From contig NZ_JANRMI010000001.1 of NCBI RefSeq assembly GCF_029531655.1, forward strand, positions 806,001-870,000: DNA of 64,000 nt, in the 5' to 3' direction. This DNA comes from Bdellovibrio svalbardensis (GTDB lineage Bacteria > Bdellovibrionota > Bdellovibrionia > Bdellovibrionales > Bdellovibrionaceae). Position 1 is the first letter of the stretch; each line of letters opens with the position of its first letter. The notes under the pieces are model-generated. The model was not told where the DNA came from, did not search any database, and worked only from the letters and a program-made list of their open reading frames with translations. Below are positions 34,182 through 42,141 of the stretch, in pieces. Made by a program: the position numbers and the translations under genes.

Positions 34182-35603
34182 ATGAAGTTCTTTATTCTTA
34201 CGACAGCTGTGATGTGGATGCTCAATGCACAAGCCAATGTGGAAGCCAAAGGTGTGCAGAGCGAACTGGAGAGTCTCGCAAAAAAGCAAGGGGTCCAGTT
34301 AAAAGACCTTTCAGTTTACGCCACGACAGGTGAGGGCGAGGGTCTGAAGACCGTTATTGATATAAACTCAAAGCAAATAATGATTCCAGCCTCCATCAGT
34401 AAGGTTGTGACGGCTTCTGCAGTCTTGGCGAATTTTCCTCCGGGGCATAAATTCAAAACGCAGCTTCTTTCCAGCGCTGACGTGAAGAACGGTGTTCTTA
34501 AAGGTTCATTGTATCTGAAAGGGGGAGGAGATCCTTCTTTTGTTTCTGAGAACATGTGGTTCCTGGTGAACGCATTCTTGCGCAGTCAGATTAAAAAAAT
34601 CGAAGGCGATATTATCGTGGATGACTCGCTATTTGATAAAATGCGTTACGACGTTAGTCGCCAAAAAGAACGCGTGGATCGAGCTTACGATGCTCCGGTG
34701 GGGGCGATGTCCTTCAATTGGAATTCTGCCAACATCTTTGTCCGCCCAGGTCAGCCAGGACAAGAGGCAAAAGTTTATGCAGATCCAGAAAACGACTACA
34801 TCCGTCTGGTCTCGAAAGCGAAAACCACCTCTGGCAGCGACAACAAGTTGGTGGCAGATCGAAAAGAAGACTCGAAGTTTGATGGTGATGTGATTCACGT
34901 GGGTGGCAGCATCGGTAAGGGCTACAAGGAAATTGCGATCTTTAAAAACATCACACAACCGGACCTTTGGTCTGGATACAATTTGAAGGCCTTCTTGGAG
35001 CAAAGAGGAATTCAAGTAACCGGCGGCATCAAAACTGGTGTCACACCAGAGAAGGCGGATGTTCTCGCGGAATCAGAAAGCAAAGCGATTGAGCAAATTT
35101 TGGCCGACATGAATAAGTTTTCGAATAACTATGTCGCAGAAATGCTCACTAAAAATTTGGGAACTTTGCGCAAGTCCAAAGGTGCAACTCTGGCAGATGG
35201 TGTGGTTTTGATTAATGAACATCTGAAAAGCTTGAACCTTCCTGAAGAGCAATATCACATCGAAAGTCCTTCGGGCTTAACACGTGAAAATAAGATGTCC
35301 TCATATGTGATGTGGAAAGTACTTCAGCATTTAAGAAATGACTTTAGAGTCCAGCCAGAGTTTCTCACCTCTTTACCAATTGCAGGCATTGATGGGACAC
35401 TCAAAAAGAGAATGAATAATTCTGCTGCCGAACGATGGGTGCGCGCCAAAACGGGATACATCAACAATGTTGTAACTCTAGCTGGATACGCGGGACTTGA
35501 GGACGGACGAGTTGTGACTTTTAGTTTCATTTATAACGGTTCTACAGATGAAACAAAGGTTCGCCAATTTTTTGATAAATTGCTTATCTTCTTAGTAAAA
35601 TAA
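34182..35603 (+). CDS. dacB: D-alanyl-D-alanine carboxypeptidase/endopeptidase, PBP4 family
   Basis: 473 residues from the ATG at 34182 (AAAGGA Shine-Dalgarno upstream). The signal peptide (about 1-22, ending VEA) leads into a class C penicillin-binding protein with all three motifs: SISK (S71-K74), SNN in KFSNNYVAEML, and KTG in RAKTGYINNVVTLAGY. Length and the large insert between the first two motifs are typical of PBP4. PBP4 enzymes cut D-Ala and peptide cross-links in the periplasm. Established knowledge: two Bdellovibrio DacB proteins are sent into prey to relax its wall and round the cell; whether this is one of them cannot be told. A lytic transglycosylase gene follows after 32 bp, giving a peptide-plus-glycan cutting pair. 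Confidence 0.92.
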   Translation: MKFFILTTAVMWMLNAQANVEAKGVQSELESLAKKQGVQLKDLSVYATTGEGEGLKTVIDINSKQIMIPASISKVVTASAVLANFPPGHKFKTQLLSSADVKNGVLKGSLYLKGGGDPSFVSENMWFLVNAFLRSQIKKIEGDIIVDDSLFDKMRYDVSRQKERVDRAYDAPVGAMSFNWNSANIFVRPGQPGQEAKVYADPENDYIRLVSKAKTTSGSDNKLVADRKEDSKFDGDVIHVGGSIGKGYKEIAIFKNITQPDLWSGYNLKAFLEQRGIQVTGGIKTGVTPEKADVLAESESKAIEQILADMNKFSNNYVAEMLTKNLGTLRKSKGATLADGVVLINEHLKSLNLPEEQYHIESPSGLTRENKMSSYVMWKVLQHLRNDFRVQPEFLTSLPIAGIDGTLKKRMNNSAAERWVRAKTGYINNVVTLAGYAGLEDGRVVTFSFIYNGSTDETKVRQFFDKLLIFLVK

Positions 35604-35635
35604 GCCGAATTAGATCCATGACAGGAGCACGTTCG

Positions 35636-36829
35636 ATGAAACTAATGAGTGTCTCAGTATTAAGCGTTTTCTTGCTCAGCTCTACAGCTGCCTATTCGGC
35701 AGATGATATTGCTGCGCAGGTGGTGCCGCAGGTCGCGGCGCCTTTAAACGCAGACAGCCGTATTTGGCGTGCTCCCGATTTTAAGAATCAAAAGGATTTC
35801 CTTGGTTATTCTGACACGGCTTTTGCTGTTCCTAAAGGAATGGAAAAGCAGGTTCAGTTCTGGGTGGATATCTATTCTAAATATACAACATCGCAAGGTG
35901 TGATCCACGATATGGACAACGTAGAGACCATCTATGAAGTTGTGGATTTCAAAGACTTGAAAACTGATCGTGAAAAACAAAAGAAGATCGACACGGTTAA
36001 AAAAGAAATCGCAATTCGCCTGAAGATGGATAAGCCGACGGCAGAGCGCATGCGCTTTCAGTTGGGCCAGAAAGATCGTATGCAAGCTGCGATCTTCTAT
36101 TCCGGTCGTTATATTGAGGACATGGAGAAAATCTTCCGCGAAGCAAAAGTTCCAACGGAGTTGACCCGCCTGGCGTTTGTGGAAAGTTCGTTCAATATCA
36201 TGGCCCGATCCAAGGTGGGTGCGAGTGGTATCTGGCAAATCATGCCTTACACAGCTCGTCCTTATAAGATGATTTCAGCAAGTGTCGACAAGCGCAATCA
36301 TCCGCTGGAGGCAACGAAGCTGGCGGCAAAACTTTTGCGCCAGAACTACAGCATGTTGGAGTCTTGGCCCCTGGCAGTGACTGGTTACAATCACGGACCG
36401 ACGGGCGTGAAAAAGATGACTTCAGAATATAAAACCAAGGATCTTGCTCACTTGATTGAGAATGTTGATTCTCGTCGCAGTTTTGGTTTTGCATCGAGAA
36501 ATTTCTACGCATGCTTTATGGCTGTATTAGAAGTTGAGAAGAATGCCAGTGCTTATTTTGGTTCCGTAGTTTGGTCAAAACCTTTGGACTCTCAAGACTT
36601 GAAGCTGCCGACGGCGGTAAAGTACAAAGATTTGGTGAAATGGTTTGATGGCGATTTGGAGAAAGCACAAGTTTTCAATCCCCATTTGACGGCGCTTGTA
36701 ACGAAACGTGGTTACGCTATTCCGAAATACACAGTGGTTTCGGTGCCAAAGGATAAATACAACATCGCTTTGATTTCTTTGGCTCATAGAGAGCGTTCAA
36801 TTGCTGCTGATGAGAAAAGAACCCGATAG
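35636..36829 (+). CDS. Lytic murein transglycosylase, SLT/MltD-like
   Basis: 397 residues from the ATG at 35636, preceded by AGGAG. Signal peptide (about 1-22, ending YSA). The SLT domain (about 165-310) shows the catalytic Glu in LAFVESSFN, then SKVGASGIWQIMP, and the later VTGYNHGPTGV, the MltD-type signature; it cleaves the glycan strand with formation of a 1,6-anhydro end. The C-terminal region (about 325-397) is about the size of a LysM-like wall-binding module but is not clearly one. It shares direction and probably mRNA with dacB. A strong terminator follows. Confidence 0.9.
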   Translation: MKLMSVSVLSVFLLSSTAAYSADDIAAQVVPQVAAPLNADSRIWRAPDFKNQKDFLGYSDTAFAVPKGMEKQVQFWVDIYSKYTTSQGVIHDMDNVETIYEVVDFKDLKTDREKQKKIDTVKKEIAIRLKMDKPTAERMRFQLGQKDRMQAAIFYSGRYIEDMEKIFREAKVPTELTRLAFVESSFNIMARSKVGASGIWQIMPYTARPYKMISASVDKRNHPLEATKLAAKLLRQNYSMLESWPLAVTGYNHGPTGVKKMTSEYKTKDLAHLIENVDSRRSFGFASRNFYACFMAVLEVEKNASAYFGSVVWSKPLDSQDLKLPTAVKYKDLVKWFDGDLEKAQVFNPHLTALVTKRGYAIPKYTVVSVPKDKYNIALISLAHRERSIAADEKRTR

Positions 36830-36854
36830 AAGCCTGATTCAAGCAGCGCTAAAT

Positions 36855-36883
36855 AAAAAACCCGCTTCATCAGCGGGTTTTTT
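36855..36883. terminator. Bidirectional terminator
   Basis: Stem AAAAAACCCGCT/AGCGGGTTTTTT with a 5-nt loop. It ends the dacB-transglycosylase unit and, read on the other strand, the TetR gene. Confidence 0.93.
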
Positions 36884-36911
36884 ATTTTAAAGATATGTGG
36901 TGCTTCAGTTC

Positions 36912-37592
36912 TTAAATGAAGTCGCCTTTTCCTGCTGAAAGGCTTTTGGTGCTTTCGGCTGGGGTTCCAATATCCAAATACTTAAAGAACATTTGAGAGA
37001 TCTCGTTCAGCAATGATTGGTCATTGATATAGTTAGGATTATCAATCGCCATAGTGTTTACAAGGCCGATGAACGCATTCACCAACAGGTAGGAAACTTT
37101 ATCCATATCCTTGCCGGGAATTTGTGGAAGATTGTAGCGAACAACTTCCTGGAAGAAGCGGATGAATTCAGAAACATACGAAGCTTCTGCAACGTAGTAC
37201 TGAATCGTCGTTAGCTTCGCACGCAATTCATAATTGCGGCGGCAAATCTCGAACGAAAGTTCGATCATTGCTTTCACGCGCTGTTCTGGAGGTAGAGGTG
37301 AGATCGCGCGCATTCTTTCGGTCATGATGCGCTTGTCTTCTTCCATCAAGCTTTTTACAACGGCTTGAACCACAGACTCTTTATTGCCAAAGAATTGATA
37401 GAGGGAGCCAATGCTGACGCCAGCCTCTTTTGCAATTTTGTCTGTTGTAATGGAGTAAAAACCTTCTGAAACCAAGAGTCGTGAGCAGGCATCGAGTATA
37501 GTTGCTACTGTTTGGCGTGAACGTTCTTGAGTTGGAGCTTTTACGATAATCTTAGTTTTCTTCGCTTTTTCTTTTTCCATAGACTGAATCAT
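36912..37592 (-). CDS. TetR/AcrR-family transcriptional regulator
   Basis: 226 residues. After a Lys-rich lead, residues about 20-70 form the TetR helix-turn-helix: QERSRQTVATILDACSRLL, FYSITTDKIAKEAGVSIGSLYQFFGNKESVV. The remaining all-helical part is a ligand-binding domain of unrecognised specificity. The first ATG (37592) is preferred because AGGGAG lies 12 nt before it; a second ATG at 37580 is possible. A palindrome typical of TetR operators lies 96-113 bp upstream. The controlled genes are unknown; the divergent neighbour is not close enough to be sure. Confidence 0.9.
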   Translation of the reverse strand: MIQSMEKEKAKKTKIIVKAPTQERSRQTVATILDACSRLLVSEGFYSITTDKIAKEAGVSIGSLYQFFGNKESVVQAVVKSLMEEDKRIMTERMRAISPLPPEQRVKAMIELSFEICRRNYELRAKLTTIQYYVAEASYVSEFIRFFQEVVRYNLPQIPGKDMDKVSYLLVNAFIGLVNTMAIDNPNYINDQSLLNEISQMFFKYLDIGTPAESTKSLSAGKGDFI

Positions 37593-37687
37593 GTTGAAGT
37601 GATTCTCCCTTTCCCGAGGGGATACGAGTCCCCTGAGGACAGATTAGGCCTCCAAGGACATGTACGCAAGTCTGGATTTTTACAAAC

Positions 37688-37705
37688 CTGTAATGTTCAT
37701 TACAG
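37688..37705. promoter_or_regulatory. Candidate TetR-family operator
   Basis: Perfect 8-bp arms CTGTAATG-TT-CATTACAG in the 140 bp upstream of the TetR gene. Autoregulation by such palindromes is common in the family. No other palindrome of this quality was seen nearby except a 6-bp GC hairpin at 37617-37634. Confidence 0.45.
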
Positions 37706-37733
37706 CTGGACCTAGGTCTGGGTTCAACAAAAT

Positions 37734-38201
37734 CTACTGAAGCTCCTGGCTGCAGTAAACCTCTGCTCGTTGAGCGTTGGCAGGATAGCTCATGCTTTTT
37801 GCGAAAATGCGGCACTGTTTTGTTGAAAGGGACTTGTTGTATCGGCGAATGCACTCCCAGCGAGCCTCGTCTCCAGAATCAGGGTACTCCATAGCTCTAG
37901 TGACGGTGAGGCATTCTTTCGGGGTCAATTTTTGACGAAGATCATAAAGACAAACCATGCGGGCATCTTCTGCATTGGTTGAATATTCCATAGAGTTCGC
38001 AATGCCCAAACATTGCGTCACATTGAGTTCAGATTTTTTTTGCTTCAAGCAGGCTAAGCGCACGCCATCGCGTTGATCGCGAGCGAGCTTTGCACCCTTA
38101 GGGACAGGGCAGAGCGCCGCAGAGGAGCCCTGAGCCGAAGCATTCAGAACTGTCATCATCGTCAATACTACTAATATGAAACTCAACCAACGTGTTTGCA
38201 T
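37734..38201 (-). CDS. Secreted Cys-repeat protein
   Basis: 155 residues from the ATG at 38201, which has an AGGGGAA Shine-Dalgarno. A signal peptide (about 1-25, ending ASA) is followed by three or four units of about 33 residues with the pattern Cys-x3-A-x2-M-x-Y-x7-A-x3-Cys, for example CLTVTRAMEYPDSGDEARWEC. Each unit has two cysteines and would form a small disulfide-linked helical hairpin in the periplasm or outside. Family not recognised. A terminator-like long-range stem lies 20 bases before the start. Confidence 0.8.
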   Translation of the reverse strand: MQTRWLSFILVVLTMMTVLNASAQGSSAALCPVPKGAKLARDQRDGVRLACLKQKKSELNVTQCLGIANSMEYSTNAEDARMVCLYDLRQKLTPKECLTVTRAMEYPDSGDEARWECIRRYNKSLSTKQCRIFAKSMSYPANAQRAEVYCSQELQ

Positions 38202-38223
38202 CGATTCCCCTATGTGCAAAGAA

Positions 38224-38307
38224 AAAGCCCCGCAAAACTACCCTAATTTCATTTTGAGACCAAGTTGGTTGTCGACCTTTTTGACAAGGAACAAATTGCG
38301 GGGCTTT
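38224..38307 (-). ncRNA. Possible leader attenuator or small RNA
   Basis: Perfect 12-bp arms AAAGCCCCGCAA/TTGCGGGGCTTT are separated by 60 nt that include a smaller ACCAA-G-TTGGT hairpin. On the minus strand the closing arm is followed by a T-run, as in an intrinsic terminator, and the Cys-repeat gene starts 20 nt further on. It could be a transcription attenuator or a small RNA ending just before the gene. No known riboswitch core was recognised. Confidence 0.35.
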
Positions 38308-38454
38308 AAAGTGCTATGGACGCCATTTTAAATGGCCTCTTGTTGTTCAGACTTTGCGTCGTATTTGTCAGGATTTCGTTCGCACCTATTTAGTTCTTCT
38401 CGGGCGCACCGAAAACGTCGCCACCTGAAACTTATCAACTAGGAGTTCGCAACA

Positions 38455-39216
38455 ATGATCACAATAAAGAAATTATTTTTGGCAGCTTTGACCCTTTCTT
38501 CACTCGCGGCCTGTTCGGAAAATGGAGTGCAAATTATTAAAGGGGCCGATCTAAAAGCCGAAGTTCAGCAGGGCGATATCTATGTCGATCTGACAACGCA
38601 TTTGGATTCCAACAACGTGCAAATCTTGGCAGTGCAATTGCCTATCTACAATCCCGAAAATCCCCTGGAGCAATTGGGTTTGGTATCTATCGCGACGCCC
38701 TCTCAAGGTGTGACGGATATTTCCTTGGAGCTGAATCTTTCCAAAGTGGCAAAGCTTCAATCTTTGACTCCCGAAAAAGGTCTTCCCAATGGAACAGCTT
38801 TCCCAGTCTGGGGAGTGAATGCCAACAACTGGTACTCGCTGCCGTTGAATAACAGCAAGACATCGAAGTTGTATGTGAATATTGAAGGGACTTTGCAAAA
38901 AGCCGTGGTTGGTTATGCCTTGGTATCTGACAGCCTAAGCGCAGGAGTAACAGCAAATATCTTCGCGCCATTTAATGCGCAAGGAGTGAGTGGTTACGGT
39001 GGCATTTTCAGTGGTGTGACTCCTGGTACGAGCGGTGTGGCGGTTTTTGCGGATATCAGCAGTGTGTTCAAGGCCATCAATCCAACATTCGTACAGGCAA
39101 AATCTTCTTCACAGTCCGTCTACTTCCTGGATCGCACAAGTGATGCGCGTAAGAAGCCTTTGTTCAAACGTCTGATCGACTTGAATCTCAAAAAGGCAAA
39201 AGTGAAAATCAAATAA
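38455..39216 (+). CDS. Lipoprotein of unknown function
   Basis: 253 residues with a lipoprotein signal: MITIKKLFLAALTLSSLAAC, lipobox LAAC with the modified Cys at 20 and Ser next to it, which in E. coli rules predicts outer-membrane sorting. The mature part is beta-rich with Ser/Thr/Asn and no further cysteine (VVGYALVSDSLSAGVTANIF). No domain recognised. The start has AGGAG at a good distance. It converges on murB, with a 54-bp hairpin element filling the gap. Confidence 0.8.
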   Translation: MITIKKLFLAALTLSSLAACSENGVQIIKGADLKAEVQQGDIYVDLTTHLDSNNVQILAVQLPIYNPENPLEQLGLVSIATPSQGVTDISLELNLSKVAKLQSLTPEKGLPNGTAFPVWGVNANNWYSLPLNNSKTSKLYVNIEGTLQKAVVGYALVSDSLSAGVTANIFAPFNAQGVSGYGGIFSGVTPGTSGVAVFADISSVFKAINPTFVQAKSSSQSVYFLDRTSDARKKPLFKRLIDLNLKKAKVKIK

Positions 39217-39237
39217 TCAAAAAAAGGAATCAAAAAA

Positions 39238-39291
39238 GGTACGGACACACTTATGGTGACGCAAGTGCGACACCATAAGTGTGTCCGTACC
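39238..39291. repeat. Perfect 21-bp hairpin element ending in the murB stop codon
   Basis: Arms GGTACGGACACACTTATGG(TG) match perfectly (39238-39258 and 39271-39291) with a 12-nt loop that can pair further. The right arm runs into the first base of the murB stop codon region. The ends are the same as in 16950-17026, so this is a repeated element family. It may serve as terminator or mRNA stabiliser for both convergent genes. Confidence 0.85.
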
Positions 39292-40304
39292 TACCAGCGA
39301 ATGGGTTCGGGTTCGATTTCTACTCCAAATCGAGCTTTGACATCTGCGCAGACTTTGGCGGCGAGCTTCCAGACGTCATCAGCAGAAGCTCCGCCGTGAT
39401 TTACTAGCACTAACGCTTGTTTTTCAAACATGCCGACGGGGCCTAACTTTTGGCCCTTCCATCCAGCTTGATCAATCAACCAGCCCGCAGCCAATTTGAA
39501 TTTACCTTCACCAGCGGGGAAGCTTACCAGCTGCGGATATTTTTTTAGCAAATCCTCTTTTTGTGAGGCGGAAACAATCGGATTTTTAAAGAAGCTTCCT
39601 GCATTGCCAATCACTTTGGGATCGGGGAGCTTGCTGGAGCGGATCGCGATCACGGCTTTCGAGACATTGACAGGATTTTCTTCAAGCCCCTGACGTTCCA
39701 GTTCCTTGCGAACATCGCCATAGTCCAAATTCAATTTTACTTTTTTAGGAAGACGGAAAGTCACATCCCAAATGAGGTATTTTCCGGCGCCTTCCTGCTT
39801 GAAGAAACTATCGCGATAAGAAAAACGGCATTCTTCATTAGAGAAGGTTTTAAGTGCACCCGTCTTAAGATCGACTCCCGTTACTTCCCATATTGTGTCT
39901 TTAACTTCGACACCGTAGGCGCCGATGTTTTGAATAGGGGCGGCCCCCACGGTGCCAGGAATGAGCGAAAGATTCTCAAGTCCATGATAGCCGTGTTGTA
40001 AGGTCCATTGAACAAAGTCATTCCAATTTTCGCCAGCATGAGCTTTGACGAACCAGTGATCGGCCTCTTCATGAAGCAGCTCGCGGCCGGTGTTGGCCAC
40101 TTTGATCACCAATCCCTGCACCACAGAAGGGAGCACCAAGTTGCTGCCGCCACCAAGGATATGCCATTTTTCATTTTTAAGACTGGGATCTTGGATCAGA
40201 GCATGCAGATCAATAATACTGTGCAATTCCGTGTAAAGACCTGCTTGAGAGCGAAGGCCTAAGGTATTTTGCGTACTCAAATCAACTTGTGGATGGATCT
40301 GCAT
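39291..40304 (-). CDS. murB: UDP-N-acetylenolpyruvoylglucosamine reductase MurB
   Basis: 337 residues, type I MurB. The FAD-binding part shows ILGGGSNLVLP and SLIPGTVGAAPIQNIGAYG; the substrate part has SYRDSFFK, the proton-donor Ser in NAGSFFKNP, and the C-terminal Glu in IEPEPIRW. It reduces UDP-GlcNAc-enolpyruvate to UDP-MurNAc with NADPH in the cytoplasm, an early peptidoglycan precursor step. It stands apart from the mur genes of the dcw cluster further right. Its stop codon abuts a hairpin repeat. Confidence 0.96.
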   Translation of the reverse strand: MQIHPQVDLSTQNTLGLRSQAGLYTELHSIIDLHALIQDPSLKNEKWHILGGGSNLVLPSVVQGLVIKVANTGRELLHEEADHWFVKAHAGENWNDFVQWTLQHGYHGLENLSLIPGTVGAAPIQNIGAYGVEVKDTIWEVTGVDLKTGALKTFSNEECRFSYRDSFFKQEGAGKYLIWDVTFRLPKKVKLNLDYGDVRKELERQGLEENPVNVSKAVIAIRSSKLPDPKVIGNAGSFFKNPIVSASQKEDLLKKYPQLVSFPAGEGKFKLAAGWLIDQAGWKGQKLGPVGMFEKQALVLVNHGGASADDVWKLAAKVCADVKARFGVEIEPEPIRW

Positions 40305-40318
40305 GGATCGAGAGCATA

Positions 40319-40630
40319 TTAGAAACCGAGAGCTTTGGCCATCATTCTTTCAAGCACTTCGTCTTTGTTAATAAAGCAAATGCCAAGTCCCATTCCTTCA
40401 GTCCAAACAACTTCAGCTGAAACATTGTGGGTTTTCTTGATGGTCTCTAACTGGACTGTAAGGTTCAGAAGGTCGCCTTTTTGAGGCACATAGTCCCCAT
40501 GGGATACTTCCAAAAAGGCCCCGGTTTCTGACAGGTTTCGAAGGTTGGCTCCGAGGACGCCGACGTGTCCATAGACCTCAATAACGGCCTTTTCTTTCGT
40601 TTCAAATCTCTTGGCAATGGTTTCAGTCAT
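40319..40630 (-). CDS. PilZ-domain protein with degenerate cyclic-di-GMP motif
   Basis: 103 residues, a single PilZ barrel: KRFETKEKAVIEVYG, then ANLRNLSETGAFLEV, with EVVWTEGMGLGICF near the end. The NxSxxG half of the cyclic-di-GMP site is present, but the RxxxR half is not: Arg is followed four positions on by Lys. It may therefore bind weakly or serve as a partner protein. It starts 93 bp from the folA end and ends 14 bp before murB, both on the same strand. Confidence 0.85.
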   Translation of the reverse strand: MTETIAKRFETKEKAVIEVYGHVGVLGANLRNLSETGAFLEVSHGDYVPQKGDLLNLTVQLETIKKTHNVSAEVVWTEGMGLGICFINKDEVLERMMAKALGF

Positions 40631-40723
40631 TCAAAACTCCGCGACACTTCTATTCTCGGAAGAAAAATCGTGTTCTCTGAGTTAAATAATGCCTGATCTC
40701 AAATTGGGACTAAATTCTGGACC

Positions 40724-41242
40724 TTACTTGCGGATGTAGGTCAGAAACGAAAAAGGAATAGGCGTTTCGACGTCACGGCGATTTGTCAGCGTGAAAACTT
40801 TTTCGTCGATTTGTGGGTAATAAGTGTCGCCATGGAATTCGCGATGCACAAGTGTTAGATAAATCTTATCAGTGAGGTTCTTGTCGAGGGCCTGCTTGTA
40901 GATCTCTCCACCGCCGATGATAAACACCTCGTCGCCCCATTGAGCGGTCAAGGGCTTCGCCAATTCGATAGCCTCTTCCAGACTCGAAACAAAAACCACG
41001 GGACTTTTTTCGGTCGACTCAAATTTTTGTTTCGCAGGTTCGCGCGTGATCACAATGTGGTAGCGATTGGGCAACGCTTTTCCTTTGAAAGATTCAAAAG
41101 TTTTGCGGCCCATGATCATGATATGACCCTTGGTAGTGTCTCTGAAAAACTTCATGTCTTCGGCCAAGTTCCAAGGAGGAATATCTCCTTGGGCGCCGAT
41201 CACGCGATTTTCAGAGCAGGCTACAACATGGGTTAAAATCAT
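40724..41242 (-). CDS. folA: Dihydrofolate reductase
   Basis: 172 residues, standard chromosomal [24 protein letters not shown], the catalytic acid in [22 protein letters not shown], and [13 protein letters not shown] (nucleotide-binding glycine loop) are all in order. It regenerates tetrahydrofolate used up by ThyA. Its ATG overlaps the thyA stop by 4 bp, so the two are translationally coupled, which is a common arrangement. Confidence 0.96.
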   Translation of the reverse strand: MILTHVVACSENRVIGAQGDIPPWNLAEDMKFFRDTTKGHIMIMGRKTFESFKGKALPNRYHIVITREPAKQKFESTEKSPVVFVSSLEEAIELAKPLTAQWGDEVFIIGGGEIYKQALDKNLTDKIYLTLVHREFHGDTYYPQIDEKVFTLTNRRDVETPIPFSFLTYIRK

Positions 41243-42033
41243 ACGGCCACCGGTGCCTTGATCGCAGGATGTGGATCGTAGCCAACGATTTCGATATCCT
41301 CATAGGTAAAATCGAAAAGGTCTTTTTTGGCTGGATTCAATTTCAACTGTGGCAACGGGCGGAAGTCGCGAGTCAACTGCAGCTGAGCTTGCTCCAAATG
41401 GTTTGAATACAAGTGCGCATCACCCAGCGTGTGAACAAAATCGCCCACTTCAAGATTACAAACTTGCGCAATCATATGAGTGAGTAGTGCATAGCTCGCA
41501 ATATTGAAAGGAACGCCGAGGAAAATATCCGCGCTTCTTTGATAAAGCTGGCAAGAAAGCTTTCCGTTGGCGACGTAAAACTGGAAAAAGGCATGGCAAG
41601 GTGGCAACGCCATCTTATCCACGTCACCAGGATTGAAGGCCACAACCAGTAAGCGGCGAGAATCTGGATTCTTCTTGATCTGATCTACGACATTGCTAAT
41701 TTGATCGATAGTGCGACCGTCGGCAGTTTCCCAAGAGCGCCATTGTTTTCCGTAAACGGGTCCCAAGTTGCCGTTTTCATCAGCCCACTCGTCCCAGATA
41801 GAAACTTTATTGTCTTTCAAATATTGAATATTTGTTTCGCCTTTGAGGAACCACAAAAGCTCATGAAAGATTGAACGTGTGTGAAGTTTCTTGGTCGTTA
41901 AAAGAGGAAAACCTTCTTGAAGGTTGTAACGCATTTGATATCCAAAAACAGAAATCGTTCCAGTGCCAGTGCGGTCTTCTTTTTTATTTCCATTCTCTAA
42001 AACAAATTTTATCAAATCGTGATACTGCTTCAT
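41239..42033 (-). CDS. thyA: Thymidylate synthase
   Basis: 264 residues from the ATG at 42033, equal to E. coli ThyA; the longer reading frame upstream has no family match. Motifs: [17 protein letters not shown], the catalytic Cys in [13 protein letters not shown], and [18 protein letters not shown]. It makes dTMP from dUMP using methylene-tetrahydrofolate. Upstream of folA on one mRNA. A predator could also take dTMP from prey DNA, but the enzyme looks intact. Confidence 0.96.
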   Translation of the reverse strand: MKQYHDLIKFVLENGNKKEDRTGTGTISVFGYQMRYNLQEGFPLLTTKKLHTRSIFHELLWFLKGETNIQYLKDNKVSIWDEWADENGNLGPVYGKQWRSWETADGRTIDQISNVVDQIKKNPDSRRLLVVAFNPGDVDKMALPPCHAFFQFYVANGKLSCQLYQRSADIFLGVPFNIASYALLTHMIAQVCNLEVGDFVHTLGDAHLYSNHLEQAQLQLTRDFRPLPQLKLNPAKKDLFDFTYEDIEIVGYDPHPAIKAPVAV

Positions 42034-42141
42034 TGAAAACTCCGTGTGGGCGGGTGAGGTACGTCGGTCCCACCAAAGGTGGGCATCAAACAGTTTTTGA
42101 GCCTCAGCGCGCAATGGTGGGTGCGGAGGCTTGTTGTTAGT

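Noticed and set aside
34124-34333. Small plus-strand frame before dacB
   Set aside because: It overlaps the signal peptide coding region of dacB in another frame and has no domain.
38220-38330. Cyclic-di-GMP (GEMM) riboswitch, known to be abundant in Bdellovibrio
   Set aside because: The conserved GEMM core bases and tetraloop-receptor pattern could not be found in the stem-loop region.
42034-42114. N-terminal extension of thyA
   Set aside because: ThyA proteins start at the MKQYH position; the upstream 27 codons match nothing in the family.
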